Source: Kumtagia yinganensis (GTDB taxonomy: Bacteria; Pseudomonadota; Alphaproteobacteria; Rhizobiales; Rhizobiaceae). From it: DNA of 64,000 nucleotides. A model generated the notes under the pieces. It searched no databases. It had not been told where the DNA came from and worked only from the letters and a program-made list of their open reading frames with translations. The stretch is from contig NZ_JBEBMH010000028.1 of the NCBI RefSeq assembly GCF_040081985.1, forward strand, positions 1 through 64,000, read 5' to 3'. A program made the position numbers and the translations under genes. Positions 33,344 through 42,503 of the stretch are shown here, piece by piece (position 1 is the stretch's first letter; every line of letters begins with the position of its first letter).

Positions 33344-34021
33344 TCAGGCGGCGGCGCGCTCTGAAATCTCCCGCACGGTCGCGATGATATCGCCGGGTTC
33401 TGTGCGCACAAGCCAGTCCGGGCTGACATCGGCGAACCGCACCGTGCCCGTCCGGTCGATGACGATCGCCGCGGGCATCGGCAGTTCCCAGGTTCCGGTT
33501 CCGGTGACCTCGCCGATCGGGCTGCCGCTCTCGATCGAAGCCCGGCGCGACGGTTCGTCGAAGGAATAGAGGATGCCGAAGCGGCGCGCCAATTGATTGT
33601 CGGTGTCGGTCGCGATCAGGAAATCCAGATTGTGGCGCTCCTTGATGTGCCGCAGCCTGTCGGGAACCTGCGGGCTGACGCCGACCAACGTCGACCTGAG
33701 CCGCCGCAACTCGGGGGCGAGATACTGGTCGTAATAGGGCAGGGCGATGTTGCAGGCCGGACAGCCGGCGAAGCGGAAGAAGATCAGGACTAGCGGCCCG
33801 TTTTTGAGGATTGCCTCAAGCGACAGCGGCCCGGCATCCACTTCCGTCAGGTCGAACGACTCGATGTGGTCGCCGGCTTTGACGAAGGCCGAACGGTCGG
33901 CGGTTTCGACGAGCCGCCGCCGCTGGTCGACATTGATCTTCAACTTGTCGGCCGGCATCGTCTCCGCCCGCTTGGCCTGGAAGTCGGCGAGGATCTGGTT
34001 GAGCGATTGCGCGCTTGCCAT
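33344..34021 (-). CDS. Peroxiredoxin/thioredoxin-like protein (AhpC-TSA type)
   Basis: A 225-residue protein starting at the ATG at 34021 (MASAQSLNQILADF), preceded by GGAGAAACC inside the longer frame. A helical N-terminus (1-45) leads to an AhpC/TSA-like thioredoxin fold with GPLVLIFFRFAGCPACNIALPYYDQYL, Cys87 and Cys90 in a C-x-x-C pair, then LVGVSPQVPDRLRHIKERHNLDFLIATDTD. It probably reduces peroxides or thiols in the cytoplasm. First of a two-gene operon with the His-rich cupin, suggesting oxidative or metal stress. Confidence 0.85.
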   Translation of the reverse strand: MASAQSLNQILADFQAKRAETMPADKLKINVDQRRRLVETADRSAFVKAGDHIESFDLTEVDAGPLSLEAILKNGPLVLIFFRFAGCPACNIALPYYDQYLAPELRRLRSTLVGVSPQVPDRLRHIKERHNLDFLIATDTDNQLARRFGILYSFDEPSRRASIESGSPIGEVTGTGTWELPMPAAIVIDRTGTVRFADVSPDWLVRTEPGDIIATVREISERAAA

Positions 34022-34753
34022 CGGTTTCTCCATGTTGGGATTTTGCCGCCGAAACGGATTGAACGATGGCCCAGCCATCGCATCTACAAAAGGATAGGGT
34101 TGCAGGGTCGCAGCGCGAGGCAAGAAATTGCGTACGGGATTTCGCTGCGAAACGATTTGTCTAAAGAGGCAGCTCGAATGACTGCTCCCGCGTCGGGATG
34201 GTCCTGACGCCAGGCAATCAACGGCTCTGGAGATCGGAGTCCCCGCGGGGACGAACCGCGATCTCGCAGCCGATCCCGGTTGGGTCATATTGGTCCGGCA
34301 GGTCGGGACCGCCGCCAGCCCGAAATGCCTGAACGTGCCATTGCGGCAAGCTCGCGAAGGGGCTGCGTCAGCGCAAAGCGGCTTTCCACCTATTCCTTTC
34401 GGGTTAAGATCATGAAATCGCTTGGTCTTCCGGACTTGCCGCAGCGCCCGGCGCCCGGTTGTGCAAGACCTCCTCCGCTGCGCCGGCGGCCGGAAGGCGA
34501 CGGCGCACCGTTTCCATGGATAGCTGCGCACCAAGCACGATTTTCTAACCGGCCGCCGACATTCGAAACGTTCACGGCTACAGATCAATAAATTCTATAA
34601 ATATTATAGACATTAAAGCGCCGTGAGGTCGAAACGAGCGGCGTAAAGTGCCTTTTTGTCTCGAAAGCCGTTTAATTTCAATGAGGAAGGGATCTGCATG
34701 CTTGGTTTGAAACCGGTTGGAGCGTGCTCTCCCAGAGCCGGAGAAATGCCGAT
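34022..34753. other. 730-base interval upstream of the sulfonate-type operon
   Basis: No gene is supported; overlapping frames in 34280-34591 lack motifs. The right end holds an AT-rich palindrome (34594-34610) and the presumed promoter of the operon starting at 34754. Promoters for the minus-strand peroxiredoxin gene should be at the left end. Confidence 0.5.
34594..34610. promoter_or_regulatory. Palindrome upstream of the organosulfur operon
   Basis: TCTATAAATATTATAGA: perfect 7-bp arms around a 3-base centre, 144 bases before the start at 34754. The form fits an operator for a dimeric regulator (LysR types such as Cbl/CysB often use T-N11-A sites), but the regulator is not identified. Confidence 0.5.
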
Positions 34754-35923
34754 ATGACGGTCACTCCGCTGCGTCCGAGAGCAACGCTTTCCGTCCGCAC
34801 TGCCGGGGAAATCGCTGCCGATCTGGCCAGAACTTTCGCCGAAACCGCTGGCGAATACGACGAGAGCGCCGCCTTTCCGCACGAGAACATCTTTCGCTTG
34901 CATGAGGCAGGCCTCATCGGCCTGACGGCGCCCGCCGAGTTCGGCGGCGGCGGCGCCGGCTTGGGCGAAGCCACGGACGTCATTCGCGAAGTCGCCCGCG
35001 GCGAGCCGTCGACCGCGCTCATATTGATCATGCAATACATCAATCTCGCCACGCTGCCCAAGGGCCGCTGGCCCGAGCATCTGGTGCGAAAAGTCATCGG
35101 CGACGCGGTGGAAAACGGTGCTCTTATCAATGCTTTCCGTGTCGAGCCTGAATTGGGAACGCCGGTGCGCGGCGGCCTACCGGCCACCACGGCGCGGCGC
35201 ACCGCCGACGGCTGGTCGATCAGCGGCCGGAAGATCTATTCGACCGGGGCGGAAGGCCTGAGCTGGGCTATCGTCTGGGCGCGGACCGACGAGGCGGAGC
35301 CGCGCGTCGGCGCCTTCCTGGTCCCGGCCAATGCGCCCGGTCTGCGCATCGAAAAGACCTGGAACCCGCTCGGCATGCGCGCCACCGGCAGCCACGACGT
35401 AGTTCTGGAGGATGTCCGCATTCCCTTCGACCATGCCGCCGATATTCGCCTTCCATCCGAATGGGATACGCGCGGCGAAGGGCAGGCGGCATGGTTCGGC
35501 ACGCTGCCCGGCGCGCTTTACACCGGCGTAGCGGAAGCGGCGCGCGACTGGCTGGTGCGTTTCCTGAAGGAGCGCGTGCCGACCAATCTCGGCGCGCCGC
35601 TGGCCACGGTTCCCCGCATCCAGCAGGCGGTCGGCGAGATCGAGGAGCTTATCGCCGTCAACCGCCGGCTGATTGCTTCGGCGGCGCGCGACGTCGACGA
35701 AGGCCGTCCCTTCAGCCTGTCCGAAGCCGGGCTGATCAAGGTCGTCACCACCGAAAACGCCATCGCCGCGGTCGAGAAGGCGCTGAAGTTGACCGGCAAT
35801 CACGGCATTTCCCGCAACAACCCGCTCGAGCGCCACCACCGCGACGTGCTGTGCGGGCGCATCCACAGCCCGCAGGAAGACACGGTTCGGCTTTCCGCCG
35901 GCAAGCTCGCCCTCGGCCTCTGA
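34754..35923 (+). CDS. Acyl-CoA-dehydrogenase-like flavoprotein (SfnB/DszC type)
   Basis: A 389-residue protein with the acyl-CoA dehydrogenase fold: helical N-terminal domain (HENIFRLHEAGLIGLTAPAEFGGGGAGL), beta middle domain (GRKIYSTGAEGLSWAIVWARTD, GSHDVVLEDVRIPFDHA) and C-terminal helical domain (HGISRNNPLERHHRDVLCGRIHSPQED). Relatives such as SfnB and DszC are FMNH2-dependent monooxygenases or related to organosulfur desulfurisation rather than true dehydrogenases. First gene of a six-gene run, with SsuD-like and ABC genes following, so a sulfur-acquisition oxygenase is likely. The ATG at 34754 follows GGAG; substrate unknown. Confidence 0.85.
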   Translation: MTVTPLRPRATLSVRTAGEIAADLARTFAETAGEYDESAAFPHENIFRLHEAGLIGLTAPAEFGGGGAGLGEATDVIREVARGEPSTALILIMQYINLATLPKGRWPEHLVRKVIGDAVENGALINAFRVEPELGTPVRGGLPATTARRTADGWSISGRKIYSTGAEGLSWAIVWARTDEAEPRVGAFLVPANAPGLRIEKTWNPLGMRATGSHDVVLEDVRIPFDHAADIRLPSEWDTRGEGQAAWFGTLPGALYTGVAEAARDWLVRFLKERVPTNLGAPLATVPRIQQAVGEIEELIAVNRRLIASAARDVDEGRPFSLSEAGLIKVVTTENAIAAVEKALKLTGNHGISRNNPLERHHRDVLCGRIHSPQEDTVRLSAGKLALGL

Positions 35924-35943
35924 CCAGCAAAGACGGAGTTCCC

Positions 35944-37056
35944 ATGCCAGTCGAATTCATCGGTTACATCGGCAATCACAACGCGTCCGAGACGCTCCCT
36001 CGCAGCGGCCCGGTCATCGACCGCGACCATATCGCGGCGGCGGCGGCCATCCATGAGAATGGCCGTTTCGACCGCGTGCTGCTCGCGTTCCATTCGACCT
36101 CGCCGGAGAGCATCCTGGTCGCGCAGCATGTGACGCAGCGCACGAGGCACCTGAAGCTGATGATCGCCCACCGGCCGGGATTTACGGCGCCGACACTCGC
36201 CGCGCGGCAACTGGCGACACTCGATCACCTGAGCGACGGGCGCATCGCTGTCCACATCATCACCGGCGGCAACGACCAGGAACTGGCGCAGGACGGCGAT
36301 CATCTCACCAAGGACGAACGCTACGCCCGCACCAGCGAATATCTCGACATCGTCCGCCAGGAATGGACAAGCGCAAAACCCTTCGATTACGAGGGCAAAT
36401 ATTACCGCGTCGCCGGCGCCTTCTCTGAGGTCAAGCCGCAGGGTCCAGACGGAATCCCGATCTATTTCGGCGGCTCGTCGGACGCAGCACTCGCGGTAGC
36501 CGGAAAGCATGCCGACATCTATGCGCTGTGGGGCGAGACCTATGCGCAGGTCGCCGAAACGATCCGCCGCATCCGCTCTGCATCGGCTCCCTATGGCCGC
36601 TCGCCGCGCTTCAGCCTGTCGTTGAGGCCGATCCTTGCCGATACCGAGGAGGCAGCCTGGGCCAAGGCCGGCCGCATCCTCGAACGCGCGAAGGCTCTGC
36701 GGGCCAGTGGCGAAAGGCTGATCAAGGGCAACAGCCCGACCCACCAGCCGGCCAACGAGGGTTCGCGCCGCTTGCTGGCGGCCGCCGCGCAAGGAAAACG
36801 CCTCGACAAGCGGCTTTGGACCGAGATCGCCGCGCTCACCGGAGCGTCGGGCAATTCCACCTCGCTGGTCGGCACGCCGGACCAGGTCGCCGACGCCATG
36901 CTCGACTACTATGGGCTTGGCGTCAGCACCTTCCTGATCCGCGGCTTCGATCCGCTGGAGGACGCCTTCCACTACGGCCGAGACCTCATCCCGCGTGTCC
37001 GCGCCCTCGTCGCTGAGCGGGAAGCAGCCGCCTTGCGGGTGCAGGCAGCGGAATAG
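35944..37056 (+). CDS. FMNH2-dependent alkanesulfonate monooxygenase-like (SsuD/LLM family)
   Basis: A 370-residue luciferase-like monooxygenase: VEFIGYIGNHNASE, HTRHLKLMIAHRPGFTAPTLAARQLATLDHLSDGRIAVHIITGGND, KYYRVAGAFSEVKPQGP, and IPIYFGGSSDAALAVAGKHADIYALWGE. These follow SsuD, which cleaves C-S bonds of alkanesulfonates with reduced FMN and O2. The block AGKHADIYALWGET fits the family, and the usual C-terminal G-x-x-x-R-G-x-DP loop is present as FLIRGFDPLEDA. The start at 35944 is 20 bases after the previous stop. The partner FMN reductase is not in the window. Confidence 0.9.
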   Translation: MPVEFIGYIGNHNASETLPRSGPVIDRDHIAAAAAIHENGRFDRVLLAFHSTSPESILVAQHVTQRTRHLKLMIAHRPGFTAPTLAARQLATLDHLSDGRIAVHIITGGNDQELAQDGDHLTKDERYARTSEYLDIVRQEWTSAKPFDYEGKYYRVAGAFSEVKPQGPDGIPIYFGGSSDAALAVAGKHADIYALWGETYAQVAETIRRIRSASAPYGRSPRFSLSLRPILADTEEAAWAKAGRILERAKALRASGERLIKGNSPTHQPANEGSRRLLAAAAQGKRLDKRLWTEIAALTGASGNSTSLVGTPDQVADAMLDYYGLGVSTFLIRGFDPLEDAFHYGRDLIPRVRALVAEREAAALRVQAAE

Positions 37057-37148
37057 GCGCATTTTGCGCGGCGCCGGGAACGGCACGCGCGGTCCGATCA
37101 ATCCGACAAGTCAGACGACCAGACAAGCCAAGCGCAGGAGAAACGACG

Positions 37149-38210
37149 ATGACCTGGAAGACTTTCGCATCGCCACGCGGCAACGCATTCATCGGCGGTC
37201 TCGACCGCCGCTCGTTCCTGAAGACGGTGGGCGCGCTCGGCCTTGCCGCGCCGCTGGGCGCGGTCTCCGCCAGCAGCCTCTTCGCGCAGGCCGCCGAACC
37301 CGCCGCAGAGCTGAAGAAGGTGAAATTCGCCACCAACGCCACCGCCATTTGCCTGGCGCCGGTGTTCGTGGCCCAGCAGCACGGCATTTTCACGAAATAC
37401 GGGTTGGAGGTGGAACTGGTGAATTTCGGCGCCTCGACCGAGGCGCTGCTGGAAGCCATCGCCACCGGCAAGGCGGATGGCGGCGTCGGCATGGCCCTGC
37501 GCTGGCTGAAGGCCCTGGAGCAGGGCTTTGACGTCAAGATCACCGCCGGCACGCATGGCGGCTGCTCCCGTCTGGTCGCGCTAAAATCGGCCGGCATCGC
37601 CAATCTCACCGAGCTCAAGGGCAAGACGATCGGCATTTCCGACCTCGCCAGCCCCGGCAAGAATTTCTTCTCCATCCTGCTGCACAAGGAAGGTATCGAT
37701 CCGGTCGCCGACGTCGAATGGCGGCAATATCCCGGCGAGTTGCTGCAGCTGGCGGCCGAAAAGGGCGAGATCCACGCCATCGCCGACGGCGATCCAAAAG
37801 CCTATTTCTGGCTGCAGGACCCCAAATACATCCAGATCGCCTCCAACCTCGATCACGGCTTCGAGAACCGCGTCTGCTGCATCGTCGGCCTGCGCGGCAG
37901 CCTGATCCGCGACGATCTGCCGACCGCCTCCGCGCTGACCCGCGCCCTTCTCGAAGCGCAGGATCTTACCGTCGCCAAGCCGAAACTCGCTGCCGAAGCC
38001 TTCCTGCCACAGGCGCCGAAGGACAAGACGGTCGCCGATTTTGTCGGCGTGCTGAAGGACCAGACGCACGGCCACAACCCGACCGGCGCCGACCTGCGCA
38101 CGGAGATCGCGCTCTATGCGCAGGAACTGCGCGACGTTCAGGTGTTCAAGCATTCGACCGATCCGCAGCAGTTTGCCGACCGCGTCTATGCGGACGTGCT
38201 GACGGCGTAA
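37149..38210 (+). CDS. Sulfonate/taurine-type ABC transporter binding protein (Tat-exported)
   Basis: A 353-residue protein whose N-terminus carries a twin-arginine motif (DRRSFLKTVGALGLAAPLGAV) followed by a cleavage site near AQA (about 45), so it is exported folded by Tat. The mature part has LAPVFVAQQHGIFTKYGLEVELVNFGASTEALLEAIATGKADGGVGM and KTIGISDLASPGKNFFSILL, typical of SsuA/TauA/NMT1 proteins. It binds an oxyanion or sulfonate ligand and hands it to the permease at 38221. Tat export suggests cofactor or rapid folding. Ligand unknown. Confidence 0.9.
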   Translation: MTWKTFASPRGNAFIGGLDRRSFLKTVGALGLAAPLGAVSASSLFAQAAEPAAELKKVKFATNATAICLAPVFVAQQHGIFTKYGLEVELVNFGASTEALLEAIATGKADGGVGMALRWLKALEQGFDVKITAGTHGGCSRLVALKSAGIANLTELKGKTIGISDLASPGKNFFSILLHKEGIDPVADVEWRQYPGELLQLAAEKGEIHAIADGDPKAYFWLQDPKYIQIASNLDHGFENRVCCIVGLRGSLIRDDLPTASALTRALLEAQDLTVAKPKLAAEAFLPQAPKDKTVADFVGVLKDQTHGHNPTGADLRTEIALYAQELRDVQVFKHSTDPQQFADRVYADVLTA

Positions 38211-38220
38211 GGAGGCTGAT

Positions 38221-39234
38221 ATGGCATCGATCGACCCGGCGCTCCCCGAGCGCGCCCATGGTTCCTTCCGGACATCCGCATGGAACTGGACCGCTGTCTG
38301 GCCACTCGGCCTCCTGGCTGCCGCCGGGTGGATCGGCGTCGCCGCGCTGATCGAGCTGTGGCCGGAAACCATCCCCCAGCCCTATGGCCGCGAACTGGCC
38401 GGCATAGCGCTGGCGATCGCCGCCGTGCTGGTCGTGGTGGTGGCCACGGGGCGGCTGTTTGGCGCCGCCGCCGACACGGTCCGCTATTACGGTCCGTGGT
38501 TCATCGCGGCGGCAGCACTTCTCGCCGTCTGGGAGGTCGTGACGGCCAAGACCGGCTGGCTGCCGGTGCCGTTCTTCTCCTCGCCGCAGAGCATCCTGGA
38601 GGTGTTTCTGGACGATTGGGACCGGCTGGGCATCAGCATCGGGTATTCCGTGCTGCTGCTCGCCAAGGGTTATCTCATCGGTGCGCTGGCGGGGGTCCTG
38701 ACCGGCGTCACCATCGGCTGGTCGCAGGCGGCGAGCTACTGGGTGCATCCGGTCCTGCGCCTGATCGGTCCGCTGCCGGCGACGGCCTGGCTACCGCTCG
38801 CCTTCTTCATCTTCCCGACCAGCGGTTCGGCGAGCGTCTTCCTGATCGCGCTCGCCACAGCCTTCCCGGTAACGATCCTGACCTGGTCCGGCATCGCCAG
38901 CGTCAACCGCGACTATTACGACATCGCCAGGACGCTCGGCGCGAAACCCGCCTTCCTCATCCTGAAGGTGGCGATACCGGCGGCGCTGCCGCATGTTTTC
39001 GTCGGCCTGTTCATGGGCCTGGGCACCTCGTTTGCCGTGCTGGTTGTGGCCGAGATGCTGGGCGTCAAGGCGGGTCTCGGCTGGTACCTGCAATGGGCGC
39101 AGGGCTGGGCCGCCTACAACAACATGTATGCCGCGCTGCTGGTCATGGCGCTGATGTGCTCAAGTCTGATCACCATCCTGTTCCGCCTCCGCGACTGGAC
39201 GCTCTCCTGGCAGAAAGGCCTCGTCAGATGGTAG
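38221..39234 (+). CDS. Sulfonate-type ABC transporter permease (SsuC-like)
   Basis: A 337-residue BPD_transp_1 permease with about six core helices preceded by a longer N-terminal segment with two extra hydrophobic helices (about 25-47 and 60-85). It has the EAA-type loop near DIARTLGAKPAFLILKVAIPAALPHVFVGL and the LGTSFAVLVVAEMLGVKAGLGW motif of the SsuC/TauC group. The start is 10 bases after the binding-protein stop. The stop overlaps the ATPase start (ATGGTAG), so the two are coupled. Confidence 0.92.
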   Translation: MASIDPALPERAHGSFRTSAWNWTAVWPLGLLAAAGWIGVAALIELWPETIPQPYGRELAGIALAIAAVLVVVVATGRLFGAAADTVRYYGPWFIAAAALLAVWEVVTAKTGWLPVPFFSSPQSILEVFLDDWDRLGISIGYSVLLLAKGYLIGALAGVLTGVTIGWSQAASYWVHPVLRLIGPLPATAWLPLAFFIFPTSGSASVFLIALATAFPVTILTWSGIASVNRDYYDIARTLGAKPAFLILKVAIPAALPHVFVGLFMGLGTSFAVLVVAEMLGVKAGLGWYLQWAQGWAAYNNMYAALLVMALMCSSLITILFRLRDWTLSWQKGLVRW

Positions 39235-40025
39235 CGCTCGCCTTGCAACCGGTCCCTGACGCGACCGTCGCCGGCCAGCAGATCGACCTGGAAAACGTCT
39301 CGCACCAGTTTGAGCTGAAGGGCGCGCCTCTGCCCGTGCTCGACAATGTCAGCTTCTCGGTGGAGCCGGGTTCCTTCGTGGCCCTGCTCGGACCCTCGGG
39401 TTGCGGCAAGTCGACCTTGCTGAGGCTGCTCGCCGGCCTCGACCACCCGACCGCCGGCGCGGTCAAGGTCGATGGAGAACCGGTCGGCGATCCCGATCCG
39501 TCGCGCATCCTCGTCTTCCAGGATCCGACGCTGTTCCCGTGGCGCACCGTCTGGGACAATGTGGCGCTCGGCCTGGAGGCGCAGGGCATTTTGAGAAACG
39601 CCCGCCACCGCGTTGACAATGCGGTGCGGCTGGTCGGTCTTTCCGGCTTCGAAAAGGCCTATCCGCACCAGCTCTCCGGCGGCATGGCGCAGCGCGTGGC
39701 CCTTGCCCGCGCCCTTGTCAACGAGCCGAGGCTGCTGCTGCTCGACGAGCCGCTTGGAAAGCTGGATTCGCTGACCCGTCTCACCATGCAGGGCGAGATC
39801 GTGAAACTGTGGCAGGAGGCGGGGCTCACCGCGCTTCTGGTCACCCACGATGTCGAGGAGGCGCTGTTCCTCACCCAGCGCGTGCTGGTGTTCGGACCGC
39901 GCCCGGCGCGCATCGTCGCCGATATCGCCGTGGACCTGCCCTATCCCCGCCATCGCGGCGACCCGAGGCTCGCCGAACTGCGCCGCGAGGCGCTCGGCCA
40001 TCTCGGCCTGGCCGCCACCTGGTAG
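39228..40025 (+). CDS. Sulfonate-type ABC transporter ATPase (SsuB-like)
   Basis: A 265-residue ATPase: Walker A LLGPSGCGKSTLLRLLAG, Q-loop VFQDPTLFPWRT, signature LSGGMAQRVALARAL, Walker B RLLLLDEPLGKLD and the H-loop LLVTHDVEEAL. It begins at the ATG at 39228, seven bases inside the permease gene. Energises the transporter formed with 38221 and the binding protein. The long frame starting before it is a shadow of the permease. Confidence 0.93.
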   Translation: MVALALQPVPDATVAGQQIDLENVSHQFELKGAPLPVLDNVSFSVEPGSFVALLGPSGCGKSTLLRLLAGLDHPTAGAVKVDGEPVGDPDPSRILVFQDPTLFPWRTVWDNVALGLEAQGILRNARHRVDNAVRLVGLSGFEKAYPHQLSGGMAQRVALARALVNEPRLLLLDEPLGKLDSLTRLTMQGEIVKLWQEAGLTALLVTHDVEEALFLTQRVLVFGPRPARIVADIAVDLPYPRHRGDPRLAELRREALGHLGLAATW

Positions 40026-40048
40026 TTCTCCCACCAAAGGAATTGTCG

Positions 40049-40591
40049 ATGACCAAACCCTATACGAAACTCTGGCGGATATTGCTCGCCGCGGCCGCCG
40101 CCGGCCTCACGCAGCCGGCGGCGGCGCACATCACCTTCGAGGCCAAGGAGGTCAAGGCCGGCGCCACGGCGAAATTCGTGCTGCGTGTGCCGCATGGCTG
40201 CGCCGGCTCGCCGACGACGGCGGTCCGCATCTCGATTCCCGAGCAGCTCAGCGACGCAAAACCGCAGCCAAAACCCGGCTGGACGCTCGACATTCTTCGC
40301 GCCGACGCCGAGACGACCGGATCGACAGAAGCCGGGCACGACGCCCATGCGGGTGCCCATGGCGCGGCGATCAACGAGATTTCCTGGTCGGGCGGCAGGC
40401 TGGAAGACGCTTATTATGACGAGTTCGTCTTCCGCGCCAAGGTCGACGCCTCGGCGAAAGGCAGCGACCTGTTCATTCCGATCGTCCAGCAATGCGAGAC
40501 CGGTGTGGAACGTTGGATAGAAGTGCCGGTATCCGGCGGATCGTCCGACGATCTGAAGTTCCCGGCGCCTTCGGTAAAGGTCGTTCCCTGA
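40049..40591 (+). CDS. YcnI-like copper-binding protein (DUF1775)
   Basis: A 180-residue exported protein: a signal peptide ending in QPAAA with His27 as the first mature residue (AHITFEAKEV). In YcnI the N-terminal His binds Cu(II) as a histidine brace. Further motifs: HGCAGSPTTAVRISIPE and GWTLDIL. It starts 23 bases after the sulfonate ATPase with AAAGGAA upstream, so it may be in that transcript. The adjacent CopC-CopD fusion fits copper uptake or handling in the periplasm. The mid-protein His-rich segment GHDAHAGAHGAA may be an extra metal site. Confidence 0.88.
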   Translation: MTKPYTKLWRILLAAAAAGLTQPAAAHITFEAKEVKAGATAKFVLRVPHGCAGSPTTAVRISIPEQLSDAKPQPKPGWTLDILRADAETTGSTEAGHDAHAGAHGAAINEISWSGGRLEDAYYDEFVFRAKVDASAKGSDLFIPIVQQCETGVERWIEVPVSGGSSDDLKFPAPSVKVVP

Positions 40592-40616
40592 AGTGGATTT
40601 GCCCCTAGGGCTCCGC

Positions 40617-42242
40617 ATGCACCGTAATTTCTTGAAAAGCCTGGCGGCGGCGATCCTCTTCGCCGCCGCTCTGTTTGTCGGGGCGGCGGGGCAGGCGCTT
40701 GCCCATGCGCAACTGATCAGCGCCGATCCCGCCGACGGGACCGTGCTTGAGACGGCGCCCGAGCGGTTGATATTGACGTTCTCGGAGCCCGCCCGTCCGC
40801 TCGTGGCGCGGCTGATTCATCCCGGCGGACGGACCGATGTCCTGAAGGACATCGGCCAGAAGGGCTCCGTCATCACGCTGACCCTGCCGGGCGGCCTGGA
40901 AAGCGGTACGTATTTCCTATCGTGGCGCATCGCTTCGTCCGATGGCCATCCGATCGGTGGCGGCTTGCTGTTCTCGGTCGGCGCACCGAGCGCGGTCGCG
41001 CCGGCGGCGGTCGTGCAACCCGACCCGGCGGTGCGGATCGGGTTGTGGGTGGCGCGCTTCGCATTGCTCGCCGGCCTGATCTTCGGCGTCGGCGGCACAG
41101 CATTTTTCGCGCTGATCGGCCGCTCCGATCCGGCGCCGGGTGCGCGCGCAGTGAGAGGTGCGCTGCTGGCCGGCCTGCTGGCCGCGCCGGTATTCGTCGG
41201 CTTCCAAGGCCTCGACGCGCTGGGTGCGCCGTTTTTCGAACTGGTGACCGCCGAAGTCTGGAAGACCGGCCTCTTTGGGACCAGTTATGGACGCTCGACG
41301 CTACTGGCGGCCATGGCGATCTGCATTGCTTGTGCCGCCGGTCAGGCGGGCTACCGCTCCCGCCTCGGAATCCCGCTTGCCGTCGCGGCAACGCTCCTGG
41401 TCGGTGTGGCGGTCGCCAGCGCGGGACATGCCTCGACCGCGCCGCCGCGATATCTCACGGCGTCCGCCGTGTTCCTCCATGCGATCACCGCCGTACTGTG
41501 GATCGGCGCTCTGGTTCCCTTAGGGGCCATACTTGTCCGCGGCCGCCCAGATTTGCCGATCGTGCTGAGACGGTTCTCCCGCGTCATTCCGGCGGTCGTG
41601 GCGGTGCTCGCGCTGTCCGGCCTGTTGCTGGCGGCCGTGCAGGTGCAGACCATTCCCGCGCTCTGGAATACCGACTATGGCCGCGTGCTGGTGGCCAAGC
41701 TCGCCTTGATCGCGGCGCTCTTGCTGCTCGCCGCGCTCAACCGTTTTTTCCTGACCGCTCCCGCAGCCGTTGGCGACGCCCGCGCGACACGGCGGCTGGC
41801 ACGTAGCGTCGGTGCCGAGATCGTCGTTGCGACTGCTGTCATCGCGGTGCTCGGCCTGTGGCGTTTTACGCCGCCTCCGCGCGCCATCGCGACAAACCCA
41901 GCTTTGTTCGAGGTCCAGCAAGTCCGCGCCGAGAAAGATGGCGTCAGCGCCGTCCTGTCGATCCATCCACCAATTGCCGGTCCGGTCAGGGTCGAGATAG
42001 CAGACCTGTTCCTCGACGGAGAACCGTTCGCGCCGGTCAGCGTCATCATTGATCTCGACAAGCCGTCCTACGGCATCGGCCCGTTCACCCGCGAAGCCTC
42101 GAAGGCAAGCGACGGGACCTATCGTGCCGACGGTTTCATCCTGCCCCTGGACGGGTTCTGGATCGTTCGTGTCACCGTGCTCGTGTCGGATTTTCGGTCG
42201 GTCACGCTGATGGATGTCTTCGATGTCCGGAAGGCGCTGTGA
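40617..42242 (+). CDS. CopC-CopD fusion, copper transport protein (YcnJ-like)
   Basis: A 541-residue protein. Signal peptide (about 1-30), then a CopC domain with LAHAQLISADPADGTVLETAPERLILTFSEPA and ASSDGHPIGGGL, whose His residues bind copper. A CopD membrane domain follows (about 145-410) with eight or so helices, including VGVAVASAGHASTAPPRYLTASAVFLHAITAVLWIGALVPLG, with conserved His. The C-terminal periplasmic domain (about 420-541) resembles the YtkA-like tail of YcnJ. These proteins take up copper. Start 26 bases after the YcnI-like stop. Confidence 0.9.
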   Translation: MHRNFLKSLAAAILFAAALFVGAAGQALAHAQLISADPADGTVLETAPERLILTFSEPARPLVARLIHPGGRTDVLKDIGQKGSVITLTLPGGLESGTYFLSWRIASSDGHPIGGGLLFSVGAPSAVAPAAVVQPDPAVRIGLWVARFALLAGLIFGVGGTAFFALIGRSDPAPGARAVRGALLAGLLAAPVFVGFQGLDALGAPFFELVTAEVWKTGLFGTSYGRSTLLAAMAICIACAAGQAGYRSRLGIPLAVAATLLVGVAVASAGHASTAPPRYLTASAVFLHAITAVLWIGALVPLGAILVRGRPDLPIVLRRFSRVIPAVVAVLALSGLLLAAVQVQTIPALWNTDYGRVLVAKLALIAALLLLAALNRFFLTAPAAVGDARATRRLARSVGAEIVVATAVIAVLGLWRFTPPPRAIATNPALFEVQQVRAEKDGVSAVLSIHPPIAGPVRVEIADLFLDGEPFAPVSVIIDLDKPSYGIGPFTREASKASDGTYRADGFILPLDGFWIVRVTVLVSDFRSVTLMDVFDVRKAL

Positions 42243-42503
42243 CCGGTTGGCCGCCGTTTTTTGGCTGCATTCAGGGAGGCATTTCCAATACCAAGTATCT
42301 CAAAGCCTTTGCTGCGCGCGCTGACCGATTATGCTTGTGCCCGGAACCGGCGCGAGCGTTCTGCTCGTTCGCCCCGTCATCCCAACCGGTGTTACGACTT
42401 TCGGCGCCATCTGGGACAGGATTGCCCCGCCGCCGGCCGGAGAGACACGCGGCGCCCCAGTCCTCATCATAGGCGTCTCGCCGCACGTCTGCCGATTCCG
42501 ATC
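42243..42503. other. Convergent intergenic region
   Basis: About 260 bases between the stops of the CopC-CopD gene (plus) and dhaK (minus). No gene, and no clear T-run terminator was recognised on either strand. Confidence 0.4.

Noticed and set aside
35461..35943. N-terminal extension of the SsuD-like gene
   Set aside because: The upstream part of the open frame is a shadow of the acyl-CoA-dehydrogenase-like gene; the family starts at the ATG at 35944.
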